Assembly: GCA_024641135.1 (NCBI GenBank)
Contig: JAHEDS010000009.1
Span: 1 to 51,222, forward strand
From: Flavobacteriales bacterium
GTDB taxonomy: Bacteria > Bacteroidota > Bacteroidia > Flavobacteriales > Flavobacteriaceae
Length of the DNA stretch: 51,222 nt
Direction of reading: 5' to 3'
Of this stretch, positions 1-8,501 are shown piece by piece; positions within the stretch are counted from its first letter, which is position 1, and each line of letters starts with the position of its first letter. Under the pieces are notes generated by a model that worked only from the letters and a program-made list of their open reading frames with translations, was not told the origin of the DNA and searched no databases. Made by a program: the position numbers and the translations under genes.

Positions 1-93
1 ATCAGCTTACAAACAAAAATCATGAAAAAACTAAGCGTGTAGAAAGCCTTTTGGTTACTTGTTTGGACGAGAGTTCGATTCTCTCCGACTCCA
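1..93 (+). ncRNA. ssrA: tmRNA (ssrA), 3' end only
   Basis: The first bases contain the conserved tmRNA 3' region: AACTAAGCGTGTAGA, then a T-arm (GAGAGTTCGATTCTCTC, 69-85) and the acceptor strand GACTCCA. tmRNA rescues stalled ribosomes by acting first as an alanyl-tRNA mimic and then as an mRNA for a degradation tag. The CCA end is not encoded (the DNA reads ACTT after the acceptor strand). The tag-coding part and the 5' half lie outside the window. I prefer tmRNA over an ordinary tRNA because no anticodon arm precedes the T-arm and the AAGCRTGTAGA block is a tmRNA hallmark. Confidence 0.93.
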
Positions 94-98
94 CTTTA

Positions 99-143
99 AA
101 TAAGCCTAATTATCATATTTTCAGATAATTAGGCTTATTTTTA
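99..143 (+). terminator. Rho-independent terminator of ssrA
   Basis: A perfect 16-bp inverted repeat (99-114 with 124-139) with a 9-nt loop is followed by a run of T. It starts 6 nt after the mature tmRNA end, which fits transcription termination for ssrA. Confidence 0.9.
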
Positions 144-198
144 GTCTGCAATTAGTCAAGAATATGAAAAACCTTCCTTTTTACCGTTTGAAAAACAA

Positions 199-360
199 TT
201 ATTTATTCTTGTTTTTTTTAGAATCCCGATATTCTATAAATTGTATAAATACTAAAAACACTAATATTACACCTGTAATTATTCCAATAAAAAAGATATT
301 ATCCAATATGAACTCCAATAGTTTTGGCTTACGAATTTCAATAAATAAACGTAAAAACAT
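199..360 (-). CDS. Small single-span membrane protein, hypothetical
   Basis: A 53-residue frame starting at ATG 360. An in-frame TTG at 381 would add seven residues, but ATG is the likelier start. The N-terminus is basic, and a hydrophobic stretch (about residues 18-40, rich in I, V, L and F) forms one likely membrane helix, followed by a charged Lys/Asn-rich tail. I recognise no family. It lies tail-to-tail with ssrA and downstream of another small membrane protein on the same strand. Such short genes are easy to overcall; the membrane-helix composition is the main support. Confidence 0.4.
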   Translation of the reverse strand: MFLRLFIEIRKPKLLEFILDNIFFIGIITGVILVFLVFIQFIEYRDSKKNKNK

Positions 361-392
361 ATAATACTTTAAGACACCCAAGATTGTTTTAT

Positions 393-677
393 TCAGTTAG
401 ATTTAAAAGTCCTTTTTTTATTTAATTTTATCTTATATAGGATTCCCTTGATTGATGCATATGCAATTAATAGAAATACAATTCCCATCACACAAAGACT
501 AATAACCATAATCCAGCCCATTATACTTTCTGAATATGGAATATTAAGGTTATTTCCATCTATAGCCTCAATGAGATGTGCTATCCCAAATAGTAAAGAA
601 AAATAACCGATAAATAGAGAAAAAAGAAGAATAGAAATATTAATAAAATAAGATTCTCTAATTACAGGGAATTTCAT
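393..677 (-). CDS. Two-span membrane protein, hypothetical
   Basis: A 94-residue protein from ATG 677. Two hydrophobic segments (about residues 11-37 and 52-76) are separated by a short polar loop and followed by a basic Lys-rich C-terminus, so both ends are probably cytoplasmic. No family is recognised. The gene at 199-360 follows 32 nt later on the same strand, and the two may be co-transcribed. Confidence 0.6.
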   Translation of the reverse strand: MKFPVIRESYFINISILLFSLFIGYFSLLFGIAHLIEAIDGNNLNIPYSESIMGWIMVISLCVMGIVFLLIAYASIKGILYKIKLNKKRTFKSN

Positions 678-903
678 AATTCATTGATTTTAATTAAACT
701 GTATGTCAAGTTATATTATCAATTTATGCGGGGCAATGATAAAAATCAGTAAAGTTAAATGTCCACCAATGTAGCTTGATTCCTTTAAAAAAAGCTTTTT
801 TAATCAATAGTTTACAGAATGCTTATCTAATAACAACCGTATCAATATGATAAAGAAAATCCATTTTTAACAATTTAAGAGATTGTCCTTTCTATCATAT
901 TTT
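678..903. other. Intergenic region, mostly featureless
   Basis: Between two minus-strand genes. It holds a 16-bp palindrome of A and T runs around GCTT (788-805) and a long-armed inverted repeat (ATATGATA at 845-852 with TATCATAT at 893-900) that could fold at the 3' end of the surface-protein mRNA, but it lacks a T-run. I see no convincing promoter. Confidence 0.4.
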
Positions 904-1737
904 TTACATTCCTATAGCAACAAAATTGAATGATTTAATTTTAATATACTTATTCGCTGTAGTTAAATTCCCAACATAAAATTCAATATAATTAGTGGGC
1001 TCTAGCCATAATAGCACATGCATCGCAGAACTTTGAAAATCGCCGGAAGCGCCTGTTGTTATAAACAATTTTGAGGTGTCTTGAACCACTCCATTTTTAG
1101 CTACCGCGAAAATAAAAGAATCTTTTAATGTTTCTGGAAAATAACTAAAACTTAAAGCAATGTGAAAATACCTTCCTACACTTCCAGTATATGTCAATCG
1201 GCTATCTGTCCCAGTTCCAAACATATCATTAACAAAGTTGGTATTTGCTGTTCCTGGATCGATTTTTACCATATTATCATTAGTGCCTAAACCAGAATCC
1301 CCAGATGCTTTAAATGGAATAGTTAGATTATATCCAGCCGTTTTAAAATAACTTATTTCACCCATAGGAATCATTAATCTGCCCGAGGCAGTTAAAGTTC
1401 CTGTAAATGTTTTGTTTCCTCCAACAGTTTGGTTATTCATTAAATCAACAGAACTAGTTTCAGATTGTGAAACTTGCCACGATGTACCATCAAAGTAATT
1501 TAATTTATTCGTGTCTATGTTATAAATTAATAATCCATTCGCTGCAGCTATAATACCATCTCTCGCTGTTGTATCCATTCTAGGAGGAAGCAATCCTTTA
1601 CTGTTTGATTCTATATCTAACATTGCTGAAATATTAGGAGTAGCAGTACCAATACCAACTTGTGCAATAATAACATGATTAACAATTAAAAGTAATGCTA
1701 TAATTAGAGTTTGAAATTTAAAGTTTAATGCTTTCAT
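904..1737 (-). CDS. Secreted hypothetical protein with VGIGTATP-type N-terminus
   Basis: A 277-residue protein with a signal peptide (about 1-25, ending in IAQ) followed directly by VGIGTATPN. That motif opens many exported Bacteroidota proteins, some resembling phage tail-fibre or adhesin stalks. The segment LLPPRMDTTARD and the following GLLIYNIDTNKLNYFDG are also typical of this group. The C-terminal half is beta-rich and has no named domain or T9SS sorting domain that I can see. It is the last gene of the sigma-54-linked operon, 26 nt after the T9SS protein. Its start codon is preceded by a triplicated ATGAAATC element. Function unknown; a cell-surface or matrix role is inferred only from export and operon context. 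Confidence 0.75.
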   Translation of the reverse strand: MKALNFKFQTLIIALLLIVNHVIIAQVGIGTATPNISAMLDIESNSKGLLPPRMDTTARDGIIAAANGLLIYNIDTNKLNYFDGTSWQVSQSETSSVDLMNNQTVGGNKTFTGTLTASGRLMIPMGEISYFKTAGYNLTIPFKASGDSGLGTNDNMVKIDPGTANTNFVNDMFGTGTDSRLTYTGSVGRYFHIALSFSYFPETLKDSFIFAVAKNGVVQDTSKLFITTGASGDFQSSAMHVLLWLEPTNYIEFYVGNLTTANKYIKIKSFNFVAIGM

Positions 1738-1757
1738 GATTTCATGATTTCATGATT
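1738..1757 (-). repeat. 8-bp tandem repeat with decoy start codons
   Basis: On the minus strand ATGAAATC occurs twice in tandem and is followed by the true start, ATGAAAGC. ATG 1753 and ATG 1745 each open a three-codon frame (Met-Lys-Ser-stop). The TGA of each overlaps the next ATG as ATGA, and the second TGA overlaps the true start at 1737. Confidence 0.7.
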
Positions 1758-1763
1758 TCTAAA

Positions 1764-3722
1764 TTATTGTTTAATTATTTTGAATGTTTTCTTCTCTTTG
1801 TTAGACTCAACAAATACCAAATACATTCCATTCGAATAGAAAAATGGTAAGGATATTTGCGCTTTATTTAATTTGTTTTTACTAATCTCGACGACTTTTT
1901 GCCCTAGCATATTAAAAACTACGATTCTGTTTAATTTAATTTGATTTTTATTATTAATAATAAGGTTATTGTTATTGGAATAGACTGAAAAAAAATTGAG
2001 ATCAAATTCATTGAGGTTTAAGGCTTCAACAGGCATAAAAACTATTTTAAATCTATTTAAGTATTGTCCAGGAGGTAAATTCAATGCAAAACTCCCCTCA
2101 CTTATATTATAAGTTACATTTAATGAAGTGTCTTTTATATAAACTGAATCCGTAAAATTTTCAACAGCATCCAACATGATGGTATGATTCCCTGCCTGAG
2201 TTATGATAATACCAATTGGAAATTCGTAACTGTTATTATAAGAACCTACACCCTGAATAACATATTTTTTTGTTAGATCATTATCAATGATATAAAACAG
2301 TTCATCTTCTCTAGGATCTGCCATGATGGCATCATAACCAATATTAAAGTTTAAATCAGCATTACTATTTGGCATAAATCCTAATAATAGTTGTCTATGA
2401 AATAACTCCGGATCCTCATAACCAATTCTTATAAAACTATCGGAAACATCTGTTTGTGATTTCTGCTTTTTAGTATTTGTTGTTTTATAAAAGTTTGAAT
2501 TTATACCATCTTCAATTTGAAAAGCTCTTTGTGAATTATTAAAGTTTATTGTACCATTTGATATAGCCTGCACAAAAAACCCTTGCCCTACTGCTAAATA
2601 TCGTTTTGGGATCAATCCTGACGCAGTGCCAACTCCAGCTATAGAACTTATAACTGACGGAGTTACACCACCGGTTAAATTTTGAATGGAATATCCACCA
2701 AGATAGTTCGATAAATAATGAGAATTTGAACCTCCATCAACCCAAATTTGAATTTTATCTAATATCAATAAATTATCATTTATGAATTTTTCTGAATCTA
2801 AGGCTGAGGGATAAGGGTTTCCTAGCAAAGTTGATTCTCCTGAATTTATTAAAAAGGCGTAGGCACCATCATTTGGTAAGCCTTTAAAAACATAATTTTG
2901 ACCTACAAGGCCAGTACCCTTCATAGTAAATCCCTGACCCGGTAATAACGGCGTCTCTTTGTTTATTTGTTCCCATCCTGCATACCCAGATGTATTTGGG
3001 GCATATTTATATAACCATCGATTATTTATATATAAGGGTGTTACTACGTTAAGGCTGCCATCAAGACTTGCGGGTAATCCATTATACGGAGCACCTGTAT
3101 TAAACAAGACTTGTTGCGGATTAAAGGAATTTAAATTTGAATCAGTACCATCATAAAGCCCTCCATTCAGAGAAAATGAGTTTGAATTATTATTAACTGG
3201 CGAAGACCAATAATTATATCCATACACACTTGAAATTCCTTGCTGATCTCTTAACAAACTACCTCCACTGGTTGTATTAACATTTGCGCCAATATGAGAT
3301 TGCACCAATTGAGCTTGACCTACTAATCTTAAATCACCGCTTACCAAATTAACCTTGTTTCCTACTTCTAAATGAAAGCCATCAACTACAGAAACGCCCT
3401 TTTTATCAACTCCGGTTACATTAACTTCCATATTATAAAAATTAACACCACCTGTTATGCCCGAAATGGTTTGAATGGTGTTAACTGTACTTTTAAAATA
3501 AGTTGTACCACTTGTTGGATTGGTCGTTGTTCCGTTATTAATAAAGTCCCTATTTAAATATAATTCTCCCTCATTATCATGTGTACCTAAGGTGTTGTTG
3601 TAATATGTATCTTGTAAAGAAACAATTGTTGTTGGTAAAATTTTCAACGTACCTTCATTAACTATTTGTGAAAAAAGCTGTGATATGCTTATAAAATATA
3701 GTATCAATGGAAAGCGTTTCAT
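1764..3722 (-). CDS. T9SS-secreted surface protein (type A sorting domain)
   Basis: A 652-residue protein with an N-terminal signal peptide (about 1-19) and a C-terminal domain of roughly 75 residues (VVFNMLGQKV, GMYLVFVE, ending KTFKIIKQ) that matches the T9SS type A sorting signal. The protein should therefore cross the outer membrane by type IX secretion. The middle contains blocks common in flavobacterial surface proteins (YNYWSSPV, PGQGFTMKG, LLGNPYPSALD), with no enzymatic motif visible. It starts 34 nt after a receiver-domain gene, inside the operon with the likely sigma-54 promoter, so its production is probably signal-dependent. An adhesive or matrix role is likely but unproven. Confidence 0.85.
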   Translation of the reverse strand: MKRFPLILYFISISQLFSQIVNEGTLKILPTTIVSLQDTYYNNTLGTHDNEGELYLNRDFINNGTTTNPTSGTTYFKSTVNTIQTISGITGGVNFYNMEVNVTGVDKKGVSVVDGFHLEVGNKVNLVSGDLRLVGQAQLVQSHIGANVNTTSGGSLLRDQQGISSVYGYNYWSSPVNNNSNSFSLNGGLYDGTDSNLNSFNPQQVLFNTGAPYNGLPASLDGSLNVVTPLYINNRWLYKYAPNTSGYAGWEQINKETPLLPGQGFTMKGTGLVGQNYVFKGLPNDGAYAFLINSGESTLLGNPYPSALDSEKFINDNLLILDKIQIWVDGGSNSHYLSNYLGGYSIQNLTGGVTPSVISSIAGVGTASGLIPKRYLAVGQGFFVQAISNGTINFNNSQRAFQIEDGINSNFYKTTNTKKQKSQTDVSDSFIRIGYEDPELFHRQLLLGFMPNSNADLNFNIGYDAIMADPREDELFYIIDNDLTKKYVIQGVGSYNNSYEFPIGIIITQAGNHTIMLDAVENFTDSVYIKDTSLNVTYNISEGSFALNLPPGQYLNRFKIVFMPVEALNLNEFDLNFFSVYSNNNNLIINNKNQIKLNRIVVFNMLGQKVVEISKNKLNKAQISLPFFYSNGMYLVFVESNKEKKTFKIIKQ

Positions 3723-3756
3723 AATAAAAAGGTTTTTAGTTTTTAATAATGATTAT

Positions 3757-4212
3757 TTAAGCCACATCATTTGAAAGATTACTGTTTAATTTGTTGCTGT
3801 TATTTAGGAAATCAAATACATGCTCATCATTTGCAGTTATCGCATTAACCAATTTTTCTTTGGTTAAGGGTTTCTCAATATATCCAGAACATGACTTAAT
3901 ACTATATGCTTCGTTCATATCAGTAATTAAATTTGATGAAGAAAGAAAATATACCTCCACTTTATTCTTTATTAAAAGGTCTGTGTTCTCCATTTTTTTT
4001 AAAAACTCAAAGCCATTTATTACTGGCATATTAATATCTAACAAAATTAAATCAGCCTTATTCGAGGGGATTTTAAAATAATTTAAGGCCATTTCACTGC
4101 TATGAAATAATTTTATTGTTGCCATTTCAAATGCTTGTGAACAAATCTTTTGATTTATAAAAAGATCTATTTTATTATCATCTATAATCACTATTTGGTT
4201 AATTTTTTTCAT
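3757..4212 (-). CDS. Single-domain response regulator (REC)
   Basis: A 151-residue receiver with no output domain. The acidic pair is Asp11-Asp12, the phosphoacceptor is Asp59 in LILLDINMP, the Ser/Thr position falls in FLSSS, and the invariant Lys is Lys114 in IEKPL. A Ser/Asn-rich tail follows. It lies 3 nt after the PAS histidine kinase, which is the obvious phosphodonor. Stand-alone receivers of this kind usually act by protein-protein contact or as phosphotransfer intermediates. Confidence 0.9.
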   Translation of the reverse strand: MKKINQIVIIDDNKIDLFINQKICSQAFEMATIKLFHSSEMALNYFKIPSNKADLILLDINMPVINGFEFLKKMENTDLLIKNKVEVYFLSSSNLITDMNEAYSIKSCSGYIEKPLTKEKLVNAITANDEHVFDFLNNSNKLNSNLSNDVA

Positions 4213-4215
4213 AGC

Positions 4216-5676
4216 TTATATGCAGTTAGGTAATTTAATTTCAAATTCTGTCATTTCATTCAAAATACTCTTTACGCTAATCGTACCATTAAGTTTCTGA
4301 ACTATAGTTTTAGTAATGTATAAGCCTAGGCCTGTACCTTCTTTGACGTTATTACTTCTATAATAAAGATCAAATACTTTGTCCAGATCTTTAGGATAGA
4401 TACCAAGCCCGTTATCCTTTATAAGTATTTCAACCCCTGTATTTGACTTAAATGCATTTATGATAATGAATGGTGTGTGTTTATTGTTTTTTGGCCTTTT
4501 GTATTTAATGGCATTTTGAATAATATTTTGAAATATAGAACTTAGCATTTGTAAATTTGAATTAATTTTAAAATCATCAGCAATATTTATATTGAAACCT
4601 ATACTATTAAATCCGTCAATATGTGACAGGTTTTTAATTGTTTTATTTACAAGTGATTTAAGATTAATTTCTTGTTTAGATATCGATTTTTTAATTAATA
4701 ACGATGAAGTAGAAAGATTATCAACGAGGTTTTTCCCATCCTTTATTACGGTTTCAAACATATCTAAAATCTCAGGCGTACTAATGTTATTAGGGTCTTC
4801 TTTTATTAAGTTTACCAATCCCTCTAAAGTTGTAAAAGGTGTTCTTAAATCATGACCTGAACGATATAATAATAATTCAAGATCATTCTTTTTTTCCTCT
4901 AATTCTTTAAGAATATTTTTACGGCTAGTAATATTTTGAATTATATTTAAAACGATTGTTTCTCCTTCAAATTTAATATGATGAGGCAATATTTCTATAA
5001 ACACATTTCTTCCTGCTTTTGTAGTGATTTCAAATTCAATTTTGTGAGGTTTAGCTGAGCTAACTCTTAATATTTTAGATAAATAATCACTGTCTATTTT
5101 GCTTAGAAGATTTAGATCAGTTATTTTTTTATTGATGAGTTCATTTCTAGAATATTCAGATAAAATTTCAGTTTTCGCATTACAATCCAATATTTTACCA
5201 TTAGTATCTGTAACAAGAATTGAATATGGAGCTGTGTCAAAGAAAATTTTGAATTTATTCTCAACGCGCTTTACTAGATCTTTACTTTCCTTTAAATTAG
5301 TTATATCAAAACGGATGGCTACATATTTTTCAATATTTCCTAAATTATCTAAAAAGGGAATAATGGTGGCTTTTACCCAATAAAATGTGCCATCTTTTTT
5401 CTTATTACAAATTTTACCACGCCATACTTTTTTATTGCTAATTGAATCCCATAAACCTTCAAATAAACGATCTGCTTGTTTCCCGGATTTTAAAATATTA
5501 TGGTTTTTACCAATTAATTCATGTTCATTGTAACCTGAAATTTTACAGAACGCATCATTAACAGATATTATGATTCCTTTGTTATCGGTTATAGAAACTA
5601 ATGCAGACTTATTCAATGCTTCCACAAGCTGTTCTTCCTGATTGTTATGCCATATATTTTTAGGTACTATTTCCAT
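4216..5676 (-). CDS. Soluble PAS-PAS histidine kinase
   Basis: A 486-residue kinase with no membrane segment or signal peptide. It has PAS 1 (about 13-128), PAS 2 (about 137-253), an H-box with His275 in GHDLRTPF, an N-box (QNIIQNAIKY) and G-boxes (DNGLGI, GTGLGLYI), so the catalytic core is complete. Its first PAS closely resembles the first PAS of the sigma-54 activator at 6309-8495 (shared GY..E.LGK..ILKS and FYW..ATI.P patterns), suggesting a common input. It lies 10 nt after the STAS-like gene and 3 nt before the receiver. Its ligand or cofactor cannot be read from sequence. Confidence 0.9.
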   Translation of the reverse strand: MEIVPKNIWHNNQEEQLVEALNKSALVSITDNKGIIISVNDAFCKISGYNEHELIGKNHNILKSGKQADRLFEGLWDSISNKKVWRGKICNKKKDGTFYWVKATIIPFLDNLGNIEKYVAIRFDITNLKESKDLVKRVENKFKIFFDTAPYSILVTDTNGKILDCNAKTEILSEYSRNELINKKITDLNLLSKIDSDYLSKILRVSSAKPHKIEFEITTKAGRNVFIEILPHHIKFEGETIVLNIIQNITSRKNILKELEEKKNDLELLLYRSGHDLRTPFTTLEGLVNLIKEDPNNISTPEILDMFETVIKDGKNLVDNLSTSSLLIKKSISKQEINLKSLVNKTIKNLSHIDGFNSIGFNINIADDFKINSNLQMLSSIFQNIIQNAIKYKRPKNNKHTPFIIINAFKSNTGVEILIKDNGLGIYPKDLDKVFDLYYRSNNVKEGTGLGLYITKTIVQKLNGTISVKSILNEMTEFEIKLPNCI

Positions 5677-5686
5677 AGGTCACTTT

Positions 5687-6088
5687 TTAATTCTTACAAA
5701 AGTCAATTCCATCATTAATATCATTATAAACTTTGGTGAGCACATTTGGACGATACCTCGTTATATAATTGTTTAGCTTTAAGGTTAATGCATAAGACCG
5801 AGTAATAAAGGCAATTTTATTACAAACAGATCTTAACCTAATATCTTTAGATAATAGCTTAAGGGAGACATTATCAATTGAAACAATTCCATTAACATTT
5901 CTTAAGTCTACTAATACTGATGAAATATTATAGTTATGAATTTTAGATATGCTATCTAAATAACTATTTAAATGATCAAAAGTGACTAAATTGTAGTTAT
6001 TATCACTAATAAATTTTAAGTGAAAAAAACCACGAGAATCTAGATAAAAGGTTTCTGTTTCGGTTTTATTGTCAATTTTTGGCATCAT
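5687..6088 (-). CDS. STAS-like/uncharacterised small protein, first gene of sigma-54 operon
   Basis: A 133-residue soluble protein from ATG 6088 (a second ATG follows at 6085). Alternating beta strands and helices, the segment SSVLVDLRNVNGI, and the later KIAFITRS with a C-terminal helix resemble SpoIIAA/STAS-type folds seen in small Bacteroidota proteins. Identity is by pattern only. It directly follows the candidate -24/-12 promoter with a predicted leader of only about 14 nt. The operon continues with a histidine kinase, a receiver and two secreted proteins, so a regulatory partner-binding role is likely. Confidence 0.7.
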   Translation of the reverse strand: MMPKIDNKTETETFYLDSRGFFHLKFISDNNYNLVTFDHLNSYLDSISKIHNYNISSVLVDLRNVNGIVSIDNVSLKLLSKDIRLRSVCNKIAFITRSYALTLKLNNYITRYRPNVLTKVYNDINDGIDFCKN

Positions 6089-6111
6089 ACTTATTTTACT
6101 TTAAAAATGAT

Positions 6112-6128
6112 AAGCAAAACAGATACCG
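6112..6128 (-). promoter_or_regulatory. Sigma-54 (-24/-12) promoter
   Basis: The minus strand reads CGGTATCTGTTTTGCTT: GG, then exactly 10 bases, then GC, with TT before GC and T after it. This matches the RpoN consensus TGGCAC-N5-TTGCW at the invariant positions. The start point would be near 6102, 14 nt before the first ATG. A sigma-54 activator gene lies immediately upstream, which strengthens the call. Confidence 0.7.
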
Positions 6129-6213
6129 TTTGAATTAAAGTAAAAATATATTTTTTATATAATTGAATATGAGGTATTTAAAATCGAAACTATTGTTAAT
6201 TAAAAAAAAGCCA

Positions 6214-6231
6214 TAAACGGAATACCGTTAA
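6214..6231. promoter_or_regulatory. Candidate activator-binding palindrome 1
   Basis: AACGG-AATA-CCGTT (6216-6229), a perfect 5-bp-arm inverted repeat centred about 120 bp upstream of the predicted sigma-54 start. That is the usual distance range for enhancer-binding proteins. A second near-copy lies 39 bp further upstream. Confidence 0.55.
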
Positions 6232-6252
6232 TTTTTTATAAAATTTAAAAGC

Positions 6253-6270
6253 ATAACGGAATACCGCTTA
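6253..6270. promoter_or_regulatory. Candidate activator-binding palindrome 2
   Basis: AACGG-AATA-CCGCT (6255-6268), the same 14-bp element with one mismatch in the right arm. It is centred about 159 bp upstream of the predicted start, and the 39-bp centre-to-centre distance is a little under four helical turns. A half copy (ATACCGTT) overlaps the -24 element itself. Confidence 0.5.
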
Positions 6271-6308
6271 TTTAATAAGTGGTTTTGATTATTAAGAAAA
6301 TGTAGATT

Positions 6309-8495
6309 TTATTTTTTTGGAGGTTTGATGCCTAATTTTGACATCCTATCACGTAAAGTACTAACTTTCAAACCTAATAATTCAGCAGCTCCATCTTGAC
6401 CACTTATTTTCCAATTTGTTAGATTTAGCATTTTAATAATGTGGTTGCTTTGTATCTCATCAAGTGACATTTTTGAGTTATTTGATTTTTCTAAATGAGG
6501 TTCTGTTTTGAAATCAAACTCAAGTAATATCGTTTTGTCATTGTCAACAATAATAACAGCCCTTTCCACAACATTTTCAAGTTCTCTTACATTACCTGGC
6601 CATTGGTAAACTTTCATTTGTTGTAAGGCATGTTTTGATATAGAATTTATTTTTTTTTGATATTTCTTACAAAATTTATCTAAAAAATAATCAACCAGCA
6701 CAGGAATGTCTTCAATTCTATCACGAAGTGGTGGCACTGTAATTGGGAAAACATTTAATCTAAAAAATAAATCTTGCCTAAAACGATTGGCTTTTACTTC
6801 TTTATCCAATTCTCTATTGGTTGCTGCAATTATTCTTAGGTCTAGTTTAATAATTTTTGAGCTGCCTATAGGTTCAATTTCACCTTCTTGAATAGCCCTT
6901 AATAATTTGGGTTGTAACTCTAATGGTAGTTCGCCAATTTCGTCTAAAAACAAGGTACCCTTATCTGCTAATTGAAATTTACCAATTCTATCCTTAACTG
7001 CACCTGTAAAAGATCCTTTTACATGACCAAATAACTCACTTTCTAACAGTTCGGCAGGAATCGCTGCGCAATTAACACGAATTAACGGACCGTTTTTACG
7101 AGGACTGGTATTGTGTATAGCCCTTGCAATAAGCTCTTTACCTGTTCCAGTTTCTCCCAAAATTAATACAGTTGCCTTGGTAGTTGCTACTTGCTCCACT
7201 TGAGTTAGAACATCGCTAATTTCTGCACTTGCATATACCAAATTTTCATAATTAAAGGATAAAGATATTTCTTCCTTTAAGGAAACATTCTCAGATTCTA
7301 ACTGGTTTTTTAATTGTTCAATTTCCTTATATGAATTTTTTAATTCAAGTTCTGCGTTCTTTTCTTTTGTAATATCTTGAAGGGTACCTATAAATAAAGT
7401 AGGTTCACCTTTTTCATAGATTACCTCACCACAGCCATGAATCCATTTTAATTGCTTAGTACGCCTAGTTATTATCCTAAAGATTAAATCATATTTTTTA
7501 CCTAATTGAATACAATCATTTAAAACTTTTATGTTATTTTCTTTATCATCAGGATGAACAACAGTTCTCCAATTTTCTAATGTTAATTCTTCATTTAAAT
7601 CTGCTTCAACAATTTCGTAAAAATTAGGAGAAACAGTACCTGTCTCAGTTTTTAAGTTAACTTCAAAACTGGAAATATTAGCAATTCTTTGAGCTTCAAT
7701 TAAATTTTTCTGACTTTTAATTAAAGTTAACGACGTTTTTTTAAGTTTTGTAATATCTTCTTTTACAGCTAAGTAATTTATAATGGTCCCTTGATCATTT
7801 TTGATAGGCGTTATGGTTGCCTGTTCCCAATAAAAATCGCCTTTTTTAGATTTATTTTTAAATTCGCCACTCCAAGTTTCTCCTTCTGAAATAGTCTGCC
7901 ATATTTTTTTAAAAAACGCTTCTGAATGAAATTCAGATTTTAATATTTTTGGCGTTTTCCCTAATACTTCAGTTGCGGAGTAACCTGAAACTGCTAAAAA
8001 TTTTGTGTTAACATATTCTATATGTCCCTTAACATCTGTAATTACAATACTATTTGAACTTTGCTCTACCGCCGTAAGCAATTTTAAAAGTTTATTTTTT
8101 TGAATTTCATTGGTATCTTTCTCTTGTTTTAATTTGAGCGCGTTTTTAATAGCAGGCCCTAACCTTAAGAGATTTGTTTTCAATACATAATCCCATGAAC
8201 CTCTTTTTATGGAATCTGCTGCTAATTCTTCTGAAAGATGCCCTGTTACAAGTATAAATGGAATATTTAAAGCAACATTTTTTGCAATTTCTAAGGCTTC
8301 AATGCCTGTAAATTGAGGTAGGTTATAATCTGAAAGAATAATATCTGGTTTAAATTCTTTTAAGGCTGAAGTAAAATCTTGCTCATTTGATACTATTTTT
8401 GATAGAAAATTAAATCCATTAGAAATTAACTCCTCTTGAATAAGCTCATGATCAAATGGATTATCTTCTAATATTAGTATTTTAAGTTCGGCCAT
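6309..8495 (-). CDS. Sigma-54-dependent response regulator, REC-PAS-PAS-AAA+-Fis
   Basis: A 728-residue activator. In order: a receiver (1-125, phosphoacceptor Asp56 in LSDYNLP, Lys106), PAS 1 (about 135-252), PAS 2 (about 258-378), a short coiled coil (380-410), an AAA+ sigma-54 interaction domain (about 418-645) and a Fis-type HTH (about 685-725). The AAA+ domain has Walker A GETGTGKE at 447-454, the sigma-54 contact loop GSFTGA at 494-499, Walker B LFLDE with Asp518, and arginine fingers near RQDLFFR. Two PAS domains between receiver and AAA+ are less common than the NtrC layout and suggest that phosphorylation and a second signal are both read. It starts 6 nt after the upstream receiver gene. 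The likely target is the adjacent operon at 6088-904. Confidence 0.92.
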   Translation of the reverse strand: MAELKILILEDNPFDHELIQEELISNGFNFLSKIVSNEQDFTSALKEFKPDIILSDYNLPQFTGIEALEIAKNVALNIPFILVTGHLSEELAADSIKRGSWDYVLKTNLLRLGPAIKNALKLKQEKDTNEIQKNKLLKLLTAVEQSSNSIVITDVKGHIEYVNTKFLAVSGYSATEVLGKTPKILKSEFHSEAFFKKIWQTISEGETWSGEFKNKSKKGDFYWEQATITPIKNDQGTIINYLAVKEDITKLKKTSLTLIKSQKNLIEAQRIANISSFEVNLKTETGTVSPNFYEIVEADLNEELTLENWRTVVHPDDKENNIKVLNDCIQLGKKYDLIFRIITRRTKQLKWIHGCGEVIYEKGEPTLFIGTLQDITKEKNAELELKNSYKEIEQLKNQLESENVSLKEEISLSFNYENLVYASAEISDVLTQVEQVATTKATVLILGETGTGKELIARAIHNTSPRKNGPLIRVNCAAIPAELLESELFGHVKGSFTGAVKDRIGKFQLADKGTLFLDEIGELPLELQPKLLRAIQEGEIEPIGSSKIIKLDLRIIAATNRELDKEVKANRFRQDLFFRLNVFPITVPPLRDRIEDIPVLVDYFLDKFCKKYQKKINSISKHALQQMKVYQWPGNVRELENVVERAVIIVDNDKTILLEFDFKTEPHLEKSNNSKMSLDEIQSNHIIKMLNLTNWKISGQDGAAELLGLKVSTLRDRMSKLGIKPPKK

Positions 8496-8501
8496 TGAAT
8501 C

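Noticed and set aside
1-93. Ordinary tRNA gene at the left edge
   Set aside because: The T-arm is tRNA-like, but the preceding AAGCGTGTAGA block and lack of an anticodon stem fit tmRNA.
788-805. Terminator-like palindrome of A and T runs around GCTT
   Set aside because: It has no loop and little GC, so a stable hairpin is unlikely.
2959-3557. Plus-strand frames inside the T9SS gene
   Set aside because: They are antisense shadows of a well-supported coding region with no features of their own.
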